The notes under the pieces were generated by a model. The model had not been told where the DNA came from, did not search any database, and worked only from the letters and a program-made list of their open reading frames with translations. DNA of 64,000 bases from Actinopolymorpha alba DSM 45243 (GTDB taxonomy: Bacteria > Actinomycetota > Actinomycetes > Propionibacteriales > Actinopolymorphaceae): contig NZ_KB892768.1 in the NCBI RefSeq assembly GCF_000373925.1, positions 144,018 to 208,017 on the forward strand. The letters are read 5' to 3'. The stretch's first letter is position 1. Each line of letters starts with the position of its first letter. This document shows, one piece after another, positions 54,459 through 62,791 of the stretch. A program made the position numbers and the translations under genes.

Positions 54459-55573
54459 CGCCAGCGACGGGCGACGGCGTGAGGCCAGCGACGGGCGAAA
54501 GCGACGACGCCGCCGTCCTGCCGGGCGCACCCGTCACGGTCTTCGAGGCCGGCACGCACGGGTACCACACGTTCCGGATCCCCGCGATGGTCCGTGCCCG
54601 GGACGGCGCGCTCCTCGCGTTCGCCGAGGGGCGCCGCGACGGGCCGGGGGACGCGGGCGCCATCGACATCGTGCTCCGGCGTTCTGATGACGGCGGCCTG
54701 ACCTGGAGCGCGCTCCAGCTCGTGGTCAGCGACGGCGGCCACACGGTGGGCAACCCGAGCCCGGTCGTCGATCCGCACACCGGCGACGTCGTACTCCTCA
54801 CCACCCGCGCCGGTGCCTCCGCCACCGAGGAACGCGTACTCCACGGCGAGGTCGACGACGACAACACCCGCCGGGTCCGGGCGCAACGCAGCCTTGACAA
54901 CGGCCTGCGCTGGACCGCGCCCGTCGACATCACCGGCCAGGCCAAACACCCGCGCTGGCGGTGGTACGCCACTGGCCCGGGCCACGCGATCGCGCTCCGG
55001 CACGGGGAGTACGCCGGCCGGCTCGTCGTACCCGCCAACCACTCCGACCCCGACACCGGCTACGGCGGGCATCTCCTGCTCAGCGACGACGGCGGCCGGT
55101 CATGGCGGATTGGTGCCGTGGACGCCGGGCTCGACGGCGCGGTCAAGCCCAACGAGACGACCGCAGCCGAACTCCCAGATGGTCGGCTCTACCTCAACAC
55201 CCGCAACCAGGGCGGGAGCGCGCCCGAGACCAGGGCTCACACCCTCAGCGGCACTGGCGGTGAGTCCTTCGACCAGCCGTATGCGCCGGCACGGCAGCTC
55301 GTCGCTCCCGTAGTGCAGTGCAGCGTGCTCGCGGTCGAAGGCCTGCTGGTGTTCGCGGGGCCGGGCGACCCGGCGCGCCGGCACCGGATGACCGTACGGA
55401 CGAGCGACGACCACGGGCAGACCTGGGGACGGGAGCTCGTGGTAGGTACCGGTCCCGCGGCGTACTCCGACCTCGTGGACCTCGATGGTCCGGCCATCGG
55501 CCTGCTCCACGAGACCGGGCGCGAGAGCACCTACGAACGCATCGACTTCGTCCGCCTGCCGCGCCTGCCGTAG
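54455..55573 (+). CDS. exo-alpha-sialidase, GH33, no signal peptide
   Basis: A 372-residue six-bladed propeller sialidase. FRIPAMVRARDG supplies the arginine of the RIP motif, and four Asp-boxes occur: SDDGGLTW, SLDNGLRW, SDDGGRSW and SDDHGQTW. KPNETTAAELPDGRLYLNTRN provides the acid/arginine region, and RESTYERIDFVRLP ends the fold. There is no signal peptide, so the enzyme appears cytoplasmic and should act on imported sialosides. It starts in a GTGA overlap with the aldolase gene. Confidence 0.9.
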   Translation: MTPATGDGVRPATGESDDAAVLPGAPVTVFEAGTHGYHTFRIPAMVRARDGALLAFAEGRRDGPGDAGAIDIVLRRSDDGGLTWSALQLVVSDGGHTVGNPSPVVDPHTGDVVLLTTRAGASATEERVLHGEVDDDNTRRVRAQRSLDNGLRWTAPVDITGQAKHPRWRWYATGPGHAIALRHGEYAGRLVVPANHSDPDTGYGGHLLLSDDGGRSWRIGAVDAGLDGAVKPNETTAAELPDGRLYLNTRNQGGSAPETRAHTLSGTGGESFDQPYAPARQLVAPVVQCSVLAVEGLLVFAGPGDPARRHRMTVRTSDDHGQTWGRELVVGTGPAAYSDLVDLDGPAIGLLHETGRESTYERIDFVRLPRLP

Positions 55574-55669
55574 GCGTGGGCGGGCGGCGGGAGGTGTGAG
55601 CCGGCCGGAGCGGCAGTGCTGTACTACACGAGTGACCAGCACGGCACTTTCTGGAGGAGGATTACCCGC

Positions 55670-56026
55670 ATGATCATTGGGGCTCACGCCGTCATCCACG
55701 CGACGAACGCGGAGCAGACCCGCGCCTTCTTCCGGGACATTCTCGGATTCTCGTCGGTGGACGCGGGCGGTGGCTGGCTGGTCTTCGCGATGCCGCCCGC
55801 GGAGATCTCCGTCAACCCGACCGAGGGCGAGGTCCGCCATGAGTTCTACCTGATCTGCGACGATCTCAAGGCGACGGTGGCGGAGCTGGCCGCCAAGGGT
55901 GTGGAGTTCGTCAGTGACGCCGGGGACGACGAGCTCGGCAACGTCGCCGTCGTGAAGGTCCCGGGCGGCGGCGAACTCGGCATCTACCAGGCGACCCATC
56001 CGACCGCGCTCGCCCCGGCACCGTGA
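55670..56026 (+). CDS. glyoxalase/VOC superfamily protein
   Basis: A 118-residue single VOC fold: AHAVIHATNAEQTRAFFRDILGFS is the first half-fold and HEFYLICDDLKATVAELAAKG the second. Metal ligand candidates are His in AHAVIH and Glu near the end (GGGELGIYQ). GGAGGAGG lies 9 bases ahead of the ATG at 55670. The substrate is not predictable. Confidence 0.86.
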   Translation: MIIGAHAVIHATNAEQTRAFFRDILGFSSVDAGGGWLVFAMPPAEISVNPTEGEVRHEFYLICDDLKATVAELAAKGVEFVSDAGDDELGNVAVVKVPGGGELGIYQATHPTALAPAP

Positions 56027-56099
56027 TCGGCTGCGGACTCCGCCCGGATACCCGACTCCAGACCCCGACCCCCGACTGACGACTGGATGAGGCCAAACC

Positions 56100-56312
56100 A
56101 TGTGCAGGAGCATCAAGACCCTACGAGCGCCGTACGTCGAGACCCCGACCACCGAGGACGTACGCGCGGCGGCACTGCAGTACGTCCGTAAGATCTCCGG
56201 CTTCCGCGCACCGGCTCCCCACAACGCCGAGGCGTTCAACGCCGCCGTCGACACCGTGGCCAAGGCGACGCAGGAGCTGCTCGACCATCTGGTCGTCCGG
56301 GGTCAGCGCTAG
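56100..56312 (+). CDS. DUF2277 family protein
   Basis: A 70-residue protein: MCRSIKTLR at the start and AALQYVRKISGFRAPAPHN in the centre match DUF2277, a small family of unknown function. Its end overlaps the ribokinase stop on the other strand by 4 bases. A single Cys2 near the N-terminus is conserved in the family. Confidence 0.9.
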   Translation: MCRSIKTLRAPYVETPTTEDVRAAALQYVRKISGFRAPAPHNAEAFNAAVDTVAKATQELLDHLVVRGQR

Positions 56313-57211
56313 CCGGCCGCGACGAAGGCCGCGATCTCCTGCCGAACCGGCATGGACGTGCTCGCACCCTCCCGCTCGACCGACAGCGCCGCTGCCGCGC
56401 TGGCCCAGGTCAGGGCGGTGCTCATGTCCTTCTCCTCGGCGAGCGCCACCGCGAGCGCTCCGACGAACGTGTCGCCCGCGGCGGTCGTGTCCCGCGCGAC
56501 CACCTCAGGCGCTGGCACATGAACCTTGCCGCCCGCGCGATCGAGCCAGAGCGCGCCACGGGAGCCGAGCGTCACCACGACCTCGGGTACGACGTCGAGA
56601 AGCGCGGCTGCCGCGGACCCCGCATCGTCCTTACCGGTCAGGAGCATCGCCTCGTGCTCGTTGGGAACCAGCAGGTCGACCGACTCCAACAGGTCCGCGG
56701 GTAACGGCTGCGCAGGCGCCGGTGTCAGGATCACCTTGACGTCGTGGGCCCGGCCCGCGCGGGCGCCGTCTGTTACCGCGTCGAGGGGCAGCTCGAGCTG
56801 GAGGAGCAGGATCCGCGCGCCGGCGAGCGCGGCGTCCATTCCCGGCACCGGAGCGTGGAGCGTGCCGTTGGCTCCGGGTACGACGACGATGGAGTTGTCG
56901 CCCGCGGCGTCGACCAGGATGTGCGCCGTTCCGGTCCTCTCCTCGACCCGTTCCACTCCCCTGGTGCCGACGCCCGCGGCCCGGAGGACCGACAGCACCT
57001 CGTCGCCGTACGGATCGGCGCCGACCGCACCCACCATCCGGACCTGGCCACCGGCCCGCGCGGCGGCGATCGCCTGGTTGGCCCCCTTGCCGCCGGGGAC
57101 CGTGACGAACCGCTGACCGGCCACCGTCTCGCCCATCGCCGGCGCGCGGTCCGCGTACACCACCAGGTCCATGTTCGCGCTGCCGAGCACGCACACCCGG
57201 GGCATGTCCAT
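56309..57211 (-). CDS. rbsK: ribokinase
   Basis: A 300-residue PfkB-fold kinase: VCVLGSANMDLVVYADR, the ribose-binding VPGGKGANQAIAAARAG, and the ATP/anion-hole motif DTTAAGDTFVGALAVAL with catalytic Asp. It phosphorylates ribose to ribose 5-phosphate. The GGAGG 5 bases before the ATG at 57211 selects that start over ATG at 57223 and 57205. It is divergent from the PhyH gene. Confidence 0.9.
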   Translation of the reverse strand: MDMPRVCVLGSANMDLVVYADRAPAMGETVAGQRFVTVPGGKGANQAIAAARAGGQVRMVGAVGADPYGDEVLSVLRAAGVGTRGVERVEERTGTAHILVDAAGDNSIVVVPGANGTLHAPVPGMDAALAGARILLLQLELPLDAVTDGARAGRAHDVKVILTPAPAQPLPADLLESVDLLVPNEHEAMLLTGKDDAGSAAAALLDVVPEVVVTLGSRGALWLDRAGGKVHVPAPEVVARDTTAAGDTFVGALAVALAEEKDMSTALTWASAAAALSVEREGASTSMPVRQEIAAFVAAG

Positions 57212-57404
57212 CCAGTCCTCCACGTCGTTGGGTCCGTGTCGTGGCCCCAGGGCAGGGACAACGGGTCCGCCGTCCGCCGCCGGTCAGACCTGGGCCCTTG
57301 CCGGTCGTTGTAGTACCGCCCCATTCTGAAGGTGGTCACCGGCCGCCAGCCAAGCGGCGTCCGGGCCCGTCCGTCACGTCCTTTGCCCGCGTAGGAGTTC
57401 CACC

Positions 57405-58319
57405 ATGGGAACGCAGACCTTTCCGCCCCTTCGCGCCCAGGAGCGAGTGCTCGACGCCGCCCCGGAGGCCCTCGGCCAGCTGCGGCGTACCGACCCGTCC
57501 AACCCGGTCGAGGAGCTTCATCGCCGGCTCGACGAGGACGGGTACCTGTACCTCCCGGGCTACCTGGACCCTGAGGAGGTACGCGCGGCCCGCCGGGACG
57601 TCTTCACCCGACTCGTGGAGGAAGGGATGGTCGCGCCCGGGACGGATCCGGACGACGGCATACCCGGACCTACGGCGAGCAACCGCGTCCTCGACGACGT
57701 GGCGAAGGCGAGCGGGCCGCTCCAGAGGCTGCTGTACGCCGGCCGGATGGTCGCGTTGTACGAGCGGTTGTTCGGGGAGCTCGTCCGGCATTTCGACTAC
57801 ACCTGGCTGCGGGCCGTCCGACCGGGTCCGGGGACCGAACCCCACGGCGACAGCGTGTTCATGAACCGCGGTACTCCCCGGCTCCTCACCGCGTGGGTTC
57901 CCCTGGGCGACGTCGACCTGCGCCACGGAGGCCTGATGGTGCTGGAGCGGTCCCATCGCCTCGAGGATGTGCGGCGGGACTACCACTCCCGCGACGTCGA
58001 CACCTACTGCGAGGGCGACCCGGAGGCGGCCGCCCAGGCGCGCACCGGAAGGTGGGGCTGGAACGGCGTCATCTCTCCCGATCCGGTACGCCTGCGCGAG
58101 GAGCTCGGCCTGCGCTGGCTCACCAGCGAGTTCTCGGCGGGTGACGTGGTGACGTTCCCGATGTACACGCTGCACGGGAGCCTCGACAACACCTCCGACC
58201 GGCTGCGGCTGTCGTGCGACCTGCGCTACCAGCGGGCGAGCGAGCCCGCGGACCCGCGCTGGATCGGGCTCGAACCCACCGGCCACGGCGCGGCCAGCAA
58301 GGTCGGTCTGATCTGCTGA
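57405..58319 (+). CDS. phytanoyl-CoA dioxygenase (PhyH) family protein
   Basis: A 304-residue Fe(II)/2-oxoglutarate oxygenase. The iron facial triad is HxD in TEPHGDSVFM plus the distal His in YTLHGSLDN, and the 2-oxoglutarate Arg is in DRLRLSCDLRYQ. N-terminal DGYLYLPGYLDPEEV is the usual PhyH start. GTAGGAGTTCCACC precedes the ATG. The substrate is not predictable from context, since neighbours are unrelated. Confidence 0.88.
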   Translation: MGTQTFPPLRAQERVLDAAPEALGQLRRTDPSNPVEELHRRLDEDGYLYLPGYLDPEEVRAARRDVFTRLVEEGMVAPGTDPDDGIPGPTASNRVLDDVAKASGPLQRLLYAGRMVALYERLFGELVRHFDYTWLRAVRPGPGTEPHGDSVFMNRGTPRLLTAWVPLGDVDLRHGGLMVLERSHRLEDVRRDYHSRDVDTYCEGDPEAAAQARTGRWGWNGVISPDPVRLREELGLRWLTSEFSAGDVVTFPMYTLHGSLDNTSDRLRLSCDLRYQRASEPADPRWIGLEPTGHGAASKVGLIC

Positions 58320-58322
58320 GAA

Positions 58323-58985
58323 TCAGTTCCCGCCGGACGGACCCGGCTGGGGCCCGAGCTGCGGCGGGAAGTGTTGGCGCGCCTGATGCGCGATCCGGCG
58401 GAGCAGGAGAGCGTCGAACGTCGCGCCGACCAGACCGCCCGCGACCGGAACAACCCGGCCGAACCTCGCCATCCCCTTGCGGCCGAGCTGCAGGAAGAGC
58501 CGGAACGCCACGCCCTTGTTGACCACCATGAGTGCGGCGGGTGACACGCTCCGCAGGGCGTACGCCGCGACGCCGTTCACGCCGATGCCGGCCCGCTCCA
58601 GCACCGTCGAGGCGTCGCTGCCGGTGAGCGTGAGCAGCACCGCCGACCGGACCGCGTCCTCGTCGACGTCATGCCCGCGTACCTCGGCGATCGCGGCGAC
58701 CATGTGGGTCGCGACCAGGTAGAAGCCAACGACGTTCGCCGGAAGGGCGACCGGAAGGGTCACGAACCCTCCCAGCCCGGTCAGGAACCCGCCCGCAGCG
58801 GCGAGCCGCAGATGGTTCGTCACGATCCGGTCGATCGCCTGCTCGTTGTCACCGGTCGCGGCCAAGGCTCGGTTGGCCGCCTGACGCGCGGTCGCCAGCC
58901 TGCCCGTTCCGTCGATGCCCACGCGCAGAAGGTAGCTGACGGCGACGTCAGTGGCCTTGCTGGTCCGGGCGAGGCGCTTTCCCAC
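58323..58985 (-). CDS. EcsC family protein
   Basis: About 220 residues of the EcsC superfamily: NHLRLAAAGGFLTGLGGFVTLPVALPANVVGFYLV is the conserved glycine-rich hydrophobic core, followed by VRSAVLLTLTGSDAS and PVAGGLVGATFDALLLRRIA. Members sit at the membrane; function is poorly known. The start is uncertain: GTG at 58985 has GGGAG very close (2 bases), and the frame is open to 59132. Confidence 0.82.
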   Translation of the reverse strand: MGKRLARTSKATDVAVSYLLRVGIDGTGRLATARQAANRALAATGDNEQAIDRIVTNHLRLAAAGGFLTGLGGFVTLPVALPANVVGFYLVATHMVAAIAEVRGHDVDEDAVRSAVLLTLTGSDASTVLERAGIGVNGVAAYALRSVSPAALMVVNKGVAFRLFLQLGRKGMARFGRVVPVAGGLVGATFDALLLRRIAHQARQHFPPQLGPQPGPSGGN

Positions 58986-59155
58986 GACTCCCGAGTATGC
59001 ACGATCGGGCCCGACACACCAGACCTCCCGTGCGTACGCCCGCCAGCGACCGCCCTCGGCGGGCGACTCAGCCGCCCACACTGGCCGTGGCAGCCAGGTG
59101 CCACGACCGGACGCCGGAAGCACGGATGTCACCCGCGCGGGGAATGATGGCGGCC

Positions 59156-60094
59156 ATGCCTTCGAGCCGATGGACCGCCGACTCCATCCCCGACCTCAGC
59201 GGCCAGACCACCGTCGTGACCGGCGCCAACTCCGGGCTTGGCTTCCACGCCGCCCTCGAACTCGCACGGTACGGCGCGACGGTGGTCATGGCCTGCCGGG
59301 ACCTCCGCCGCGGCGAGGCCGCGCTCAGCCGGATCAAGAAGGAGGTCGGGCGGCCCGCGGTGGAGCTTCGGCGACTCGACCTCGCCGACCTCACGAGCGT
59401 GCGGGCGTTCTCGGTCGAGATGCGGACGGCCCACCCGCAGATCCATCTCCTCGTCAACAACGCGGGGGTGATGGCGATCCCGCGCGGGGAGACCGCCGAC
59501 GGGTTCGAGCTGCAGCTGGGCATCAACCACCTCGGGCACTTCGCACTCACCGGACTGCTCCTTCCGTGCCTGGCCGCGACGCCTGATCCGCGCGTGGTGA
59601 CCGTCTCCAGCCAGCTGCACACCCTCGGCGCGATCGAGTTCGACGACCTGATGTCCGAACGCAGGTACGGCCCGTGGCGGGCGTACGGCCAGAGCAAGCT
59701 GGCCAACCTGCTCTTCACGTTCGAACTACAGCGCCGTGCCGACCGCGCCGGGATGACCCTGCTGAGCGCGGCGTCCCATCCTGGGTACGCGGCAACCAAC
59801 CTCCAGGTGGCGGCCGCCGCACGCCAGTCGACCTGGATTCGCCAGGCGAGTGCGACGTTCACCCGGGTGGTCGCCCAACCGGCGGCGCAGGGCGCCCTGC
59901 CCAGTCTGTACGCCGCGACCATGCCGGACGTGCGCGGCGGAGACTTCATCGGGCCAGACTCGTTCGGTGGTGCACGGGGGTTCCCGACCCGGGTCAAGGC
60001 TGCCGCGAAGGCGTACGACCCGATCACCGCGGCCGACCTCTGGGAACACTCGGTCGACCTCACCGGCGTCGACTTCGACGCGCTTGACAACTGA
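59156..60094 (+). CDS. short-chain dehydrogenase/reductase (retinol dehydrogenase-like)
   Basis: A 312-residue SDR. NAD(P) motif TGANSGLG, the NNAG strand motif (LLVNNAGVMAIP), catalytic Ser in TVSSQLHTLG and the Tyr-x-x-x-Lys in YGQSKLANLL are all visible. The opening RWTADSIPDLSGQTTVVTG is typical of the large actinobacterial subfamily that includes retinol dehydrogenase-like enzymes. I choose the ATG at 59156 to match that opening; ATG at 59144 and 59147 are alternatives. Confidence 0.9.
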   Translation: MPSSRWTADSIPDLSGQTTVVTGANSGLGFHAALELARYGATVVMACRDLRRGEAALSRIKKEVGRPAVELRRLDLADLTSVRAFSVEMRTAHPQIHLLVNNAGVMAIPRGETADGFELQLGINHLGHFALTGLLLPCLAATPDPRVVTVSSQLHTLGAIEFDDLMSERRYGPWRAYGQSKLANLLFTFELQRRADRAGMTLLSAASHPGYAATNLQVAAAARQSTWIRQASATFTRVVAQPAAQGALPSLYAATMPDVRGGDFIGPDSFGGARGFPTRVKAAAKAYDPITAADLWEHSVDLTGVDFDALDN

Positions 60095-60107
60095 GGCGAA
60101 CGGGACT

Positions 60108-60134
60108 CGCCCGGCGGTGGGGTCTCGCCGGGCG
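60108..60134 (+). terminator. terminator after the SDR gene
   Basis: A perfect 9-bp stem (CGCCCGGCG at 60108-60116 with CGCCGGGCG at 60126-60134) and 9-base loop starting 14 bases after the stop at 60094. Confidence 0.75.
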
Positions 60135-60255
60135 GGGAGGATGACCGTCGTTCGCACATTTTCTTCACCTTCGGTCACCCTTTCCGCAAACAATGGACGA
60201 ACCGACTCCCGGCCGGCACACTGCTGGAGAAGATCGCCGCCGGAGGGAGCACACC

Positions 60256-61884
60256 GTGGCCCGTGCACGCCTGGCCCGTCTCGGCTTCGTCATCGCCGCC
60301 GCGATCCTGGCGGCCAACATTGCCGTCGCGCCCTCGCAGGCATCCGGAGATCTGACAGTTGGAGGCGCGAGCGTGCCGACCTCATGCCCGGCGCCTGACC
60401 CGGCGACGCCCAAGCGGCAGTTCCGCGCGAGCTGGATCGCGAGTGTCGCCAACATCGACTGGCCGTCGCGGCCCGGACTCACGGTCGAGGAACAGAAGGT
60501 GGAGTACCTCCGGCTACTCGACGATGCCCAGAGCCGCCGCCTCAACGCGGTCGTCGTCCAGGTCCGTCCGACCGCTGACGCCTTCTGGCCGTCGGCGTAC
60601 GAACCATGGTCGGAGTGGCTCACCGGCACCCAGGGACAGGATCCGGGATACGACCCGCTGGCGTTCCTCGTCGCCGAGGCGCACGCGCGCAACCTGGAGT
60701 TCCACGCGTGGTTCAACCCTTACCGGGTGAGCATGCAGGCCGATCCCAGCCGGCTCTCGCCGGACCACCCCGGCCGGCAACACCCTGACTGGCTGGTCCC
60801 CTACGCCGGGAAGCTCTACTACAACCCAGGCATCCCGGAGGCACGGCGGTTCGTCGAGGACGCGATCCTCGACGCAGTCCAGAAGTACGACATCGACGGC
60901 GTGCACTTCGACGACTACTTCTATCCCTACCCTTCGGGCACGTTGCCGTTCGACGACGAGGCGACCTTCGCGAGGTATGGCTCAGGCTTTGCCGACAAGG
61001 CGTCCTGGCGCCGACACAACATCGACCTCCTGGTCTCCGAACTCTCCCAACGCATCAAGAAAGCCAAGCCCTGGGTGAAGTTCGGGATCAGCCCGTTCGC
61101 GGTGTGGCGTAACGTCGCCACGGATCCTGAGGGTTCGAACACCCGGGCGGGCGTCCAGACCTACGACGACCTCGCCGCGGACACCCGCCGGTGGGTACGC
61201 GAGGAATGGATCGACTACATCGTCCCGCAGGTCTACTGGAACATCGGCTTTACCCCCGCCGACTACGCCATCCTCGTTCCCTGGTGGTCGGAACAGGTCG
61301 AAGGCACCAACGTCCAACTCTTCGTCGGCCAGGCGACGTACAAGGTCGGTACGTCCACCCAGGACCCCGCGTGGTCGGATCCGCGGGAGATGACCCGGCA
61401 CCTCGCGTTCAACCGCGACTATCCGCAGGTGCGCGGCGACATCTACTTCAGCGCCAAGGATGTCCGCGCCGACCGGCTCGACAACATGAGCATCCTGGCG
61501 GCCGACCATTACAGCCGGCCGGCGCTCATCCCAGTGATGACACAGCTTCCCGATGCGGCCCCCGCTCGCCCTGCCCTCACGGGTGCCAGGCGAACCCCTT
61601 CGGGGGTACGCATTTCGTGGGTGGACACGTCACCGCGCTCACGGCGGGCCACGTCGTTCGCCATCTACCGCTTCGATGGCACCGAACGGGTCGACCGGCT
61701 CGATCCCTGCGCCTTCGCGGATGCCAGCCGGCTGGTCACGACCGTGCGGGCCACTGATTCAGCGGTGCAAGGATTCCTTGACGGCACCGCGCGACCGGGC
61801 CAGGCGTACACGTATGCCGTAACCGCACTCGACCGCGGGCATCACGAGAGCGCGCCGAGCATCGGGCGGGTGGTCCAACGCTGA
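60256..61884 (+). CDS. secreted glycosyl-hydrolase-like family 10 (GHL10) protein
   Basis: A 542-residue exported protein. A signal peptide with a hydrophobic stretch (LGFVIAAAILAANIAVAP) precedes the GHL10/DUF187 barrel: RASWIASVANIDWPS, VVVQVRPTADAFWPS, FHAWFNPYRVS, and DIDGVHFDDYFYPYP, where the acidic pair would sit. A C-terminal fibronectin-III-like domain (about 440-540) follows. Such proteins are thought to cleave glycan or peptidoglycan-linked sugars. The GTG at 60256 has GGAGGGAG 6 bases upstream. Confidence 0.87.
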   Translation: MARARLARLGFVIAAAILAANIAVAPSQASGDLTVGGASVPTSCPAPDPATPKRQFRASWIASVANIDWPSRPGLTVEEQKVEYLRLLDDAQSRRLNAVVVQVRPTADAFWPSAYEPWSEWLTGTQGQDPGYDPLAFLVAEAHARNLEFHAWFNPYRVSMQADPSRLSPDHPGRQHPDWLVPYAGKLYYNPGIPEARRFVEDAILDAVQKYDIDGVHFDDYFYPYPSGTLPFDDEATFARYGSGFADKASWRRHNIDLLVSELSQRIKKAKPWVKFGISPFAVWRNVATDPEGSNTRAGVQTYDDLAADTRRWVREEWIDYIVPQVYWNIGFTPADYAILVPWWSEQVEGTNVQLFVGQATYKVGTSTQDPAWSDPREMTRHLAFNRDYPQVRGDIYFSAKDVRADRLDNMSILAADHYSRPALIPVMTQLPDAAPARPALTGARRTPSGVRISWVDTSPRSRRATSFAIYRFDGTERVDRLDPCAFADASRLVTTVRATDSAVQGFLDGTARPGQAYTYAVTALDRGHHESAPSIGRVVQR

Positions 61885-61925
61885 GGCGGGCGGTCGCGGA
61901 GGAGCCGCGGTGACAGGATGGGGAC

Positions 61926-62582
61926 ATGCCGCTCCTGCTTGTCGACCTCGACAACACACTCGTCGACCGGGATGCGGCGTTCCGTGCGGCCTCCGTGGAG
62001 TTCCTTACCACGCACGGATTGCCGACCGTCGACGTCGACTGGATCATGCGCGTTGATGCCAGTGGATATCGTCCGCGCGCCGTCGTCGCCCAGGCGCTGC
62101 GGGAAAGGTACGCCAGCCTGGACGCCGGGAGCGTGCAAGCCTTCATTGACAGAGGCGCCGCCGACTTCGTCACCCTTCCCGAAGCCACTCGATTTGCGTT
62201 GCGGCACGCGGTGACCGCCGGCTGGACTCCCGTCGTCGTCACCAACGGGTCCGTTACGCAGCAGGAAGCCAAGCTCCGGATTTCCGGGCTTGCTTCGGAG
62301 GTCGCGGGCTGGGTGATCTCAGAAGGCGTTGGGGTCAAGAAGCCTTCACGGGCGATCTTCGACGCGGCCGCCGCTTCGGTCGGTGCCCGCCTCGAGGACG
62401 GCGGCTGGGTCATCGGGGACGCGCCGCAGGCTGACATCGCGGGCGCTGTCGGCGTCGGGCTGCCGAGCGTCTGGTTGCACCTCGGACGGACCTGGCCGAG
62501 TGAGCTCCCGTTCCAGCCGACCCACGTCGCCGACCACCTGCCCGCCGCCCTCGACCACATCCTCACCGTGACACGTTCCTGA
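61926..62582 (+). CDS. HAD-family hydrolase
   Basis: A 218-residue phosphatase-fold protein: motif I DLDNTLVDRD with the nucleophile Asp, motif II VVVTNGS, motif III Lys in GVGVKKPSRAIF and motif IV VIGDAPQADIAGA. The four-helix cap between 20 and 85 is of class C1. Substrate unknown; related proteins act on sugar phosphates or phosphoglycolate. Confidence 0.9.
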   Translation: MPLLLVDLDNTLVDRDAAFRAASVEFLTTHGLPTVDVDWIMRVDASGYRPRAVVAQALRERYASLDAGSVQAFIDRGAADFVTLPEATRFALRHAVTAGWTPVVVTNGSVTQQEAKLRISGLASEVAGWVISEGVGVKKPSRAIFDAAAASVGARLEDGGWVIGDAPQADIAGAVGVGLPSVWLHLGRTWPSELPFQPTHVADHLPAALDHILTVTRS

Positions 62583-62755
62583 CGTGTGATCGTGAACGCT
62601 GCGCGGTGCTCGGCGGCGTCCGACACCGCGTGGGCAAGGCGGAGGAGAGAGGCGCCCCGTTGAGCGCAGGGCGCATGCCCCGCACTGCAATGCGAAGGAC
62701 TTGCCGGGAGAATTGAGGAACTCCTTATAAATAAGGGTTCTTGCGATCGTCTTGG

Positions 62756-62784
62756 TTGCGGCGACGATCTTGACGGGGTAAGAT
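62756..62784 (+). promoter_or_regulatory. candidate leaderless promoter of the DUF222 gene
   Basis: TTGCGG (62756-62761) and TAAGAT (62779-62784) are 17 bases apart, and TAAGAT lies 7 bases before the ATG at 62792. There is no ribosome site, so the mRNA probably starts at the initiation codon. Confidence 0.6.
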
Positions 62785-62791
62785 CGAACGC

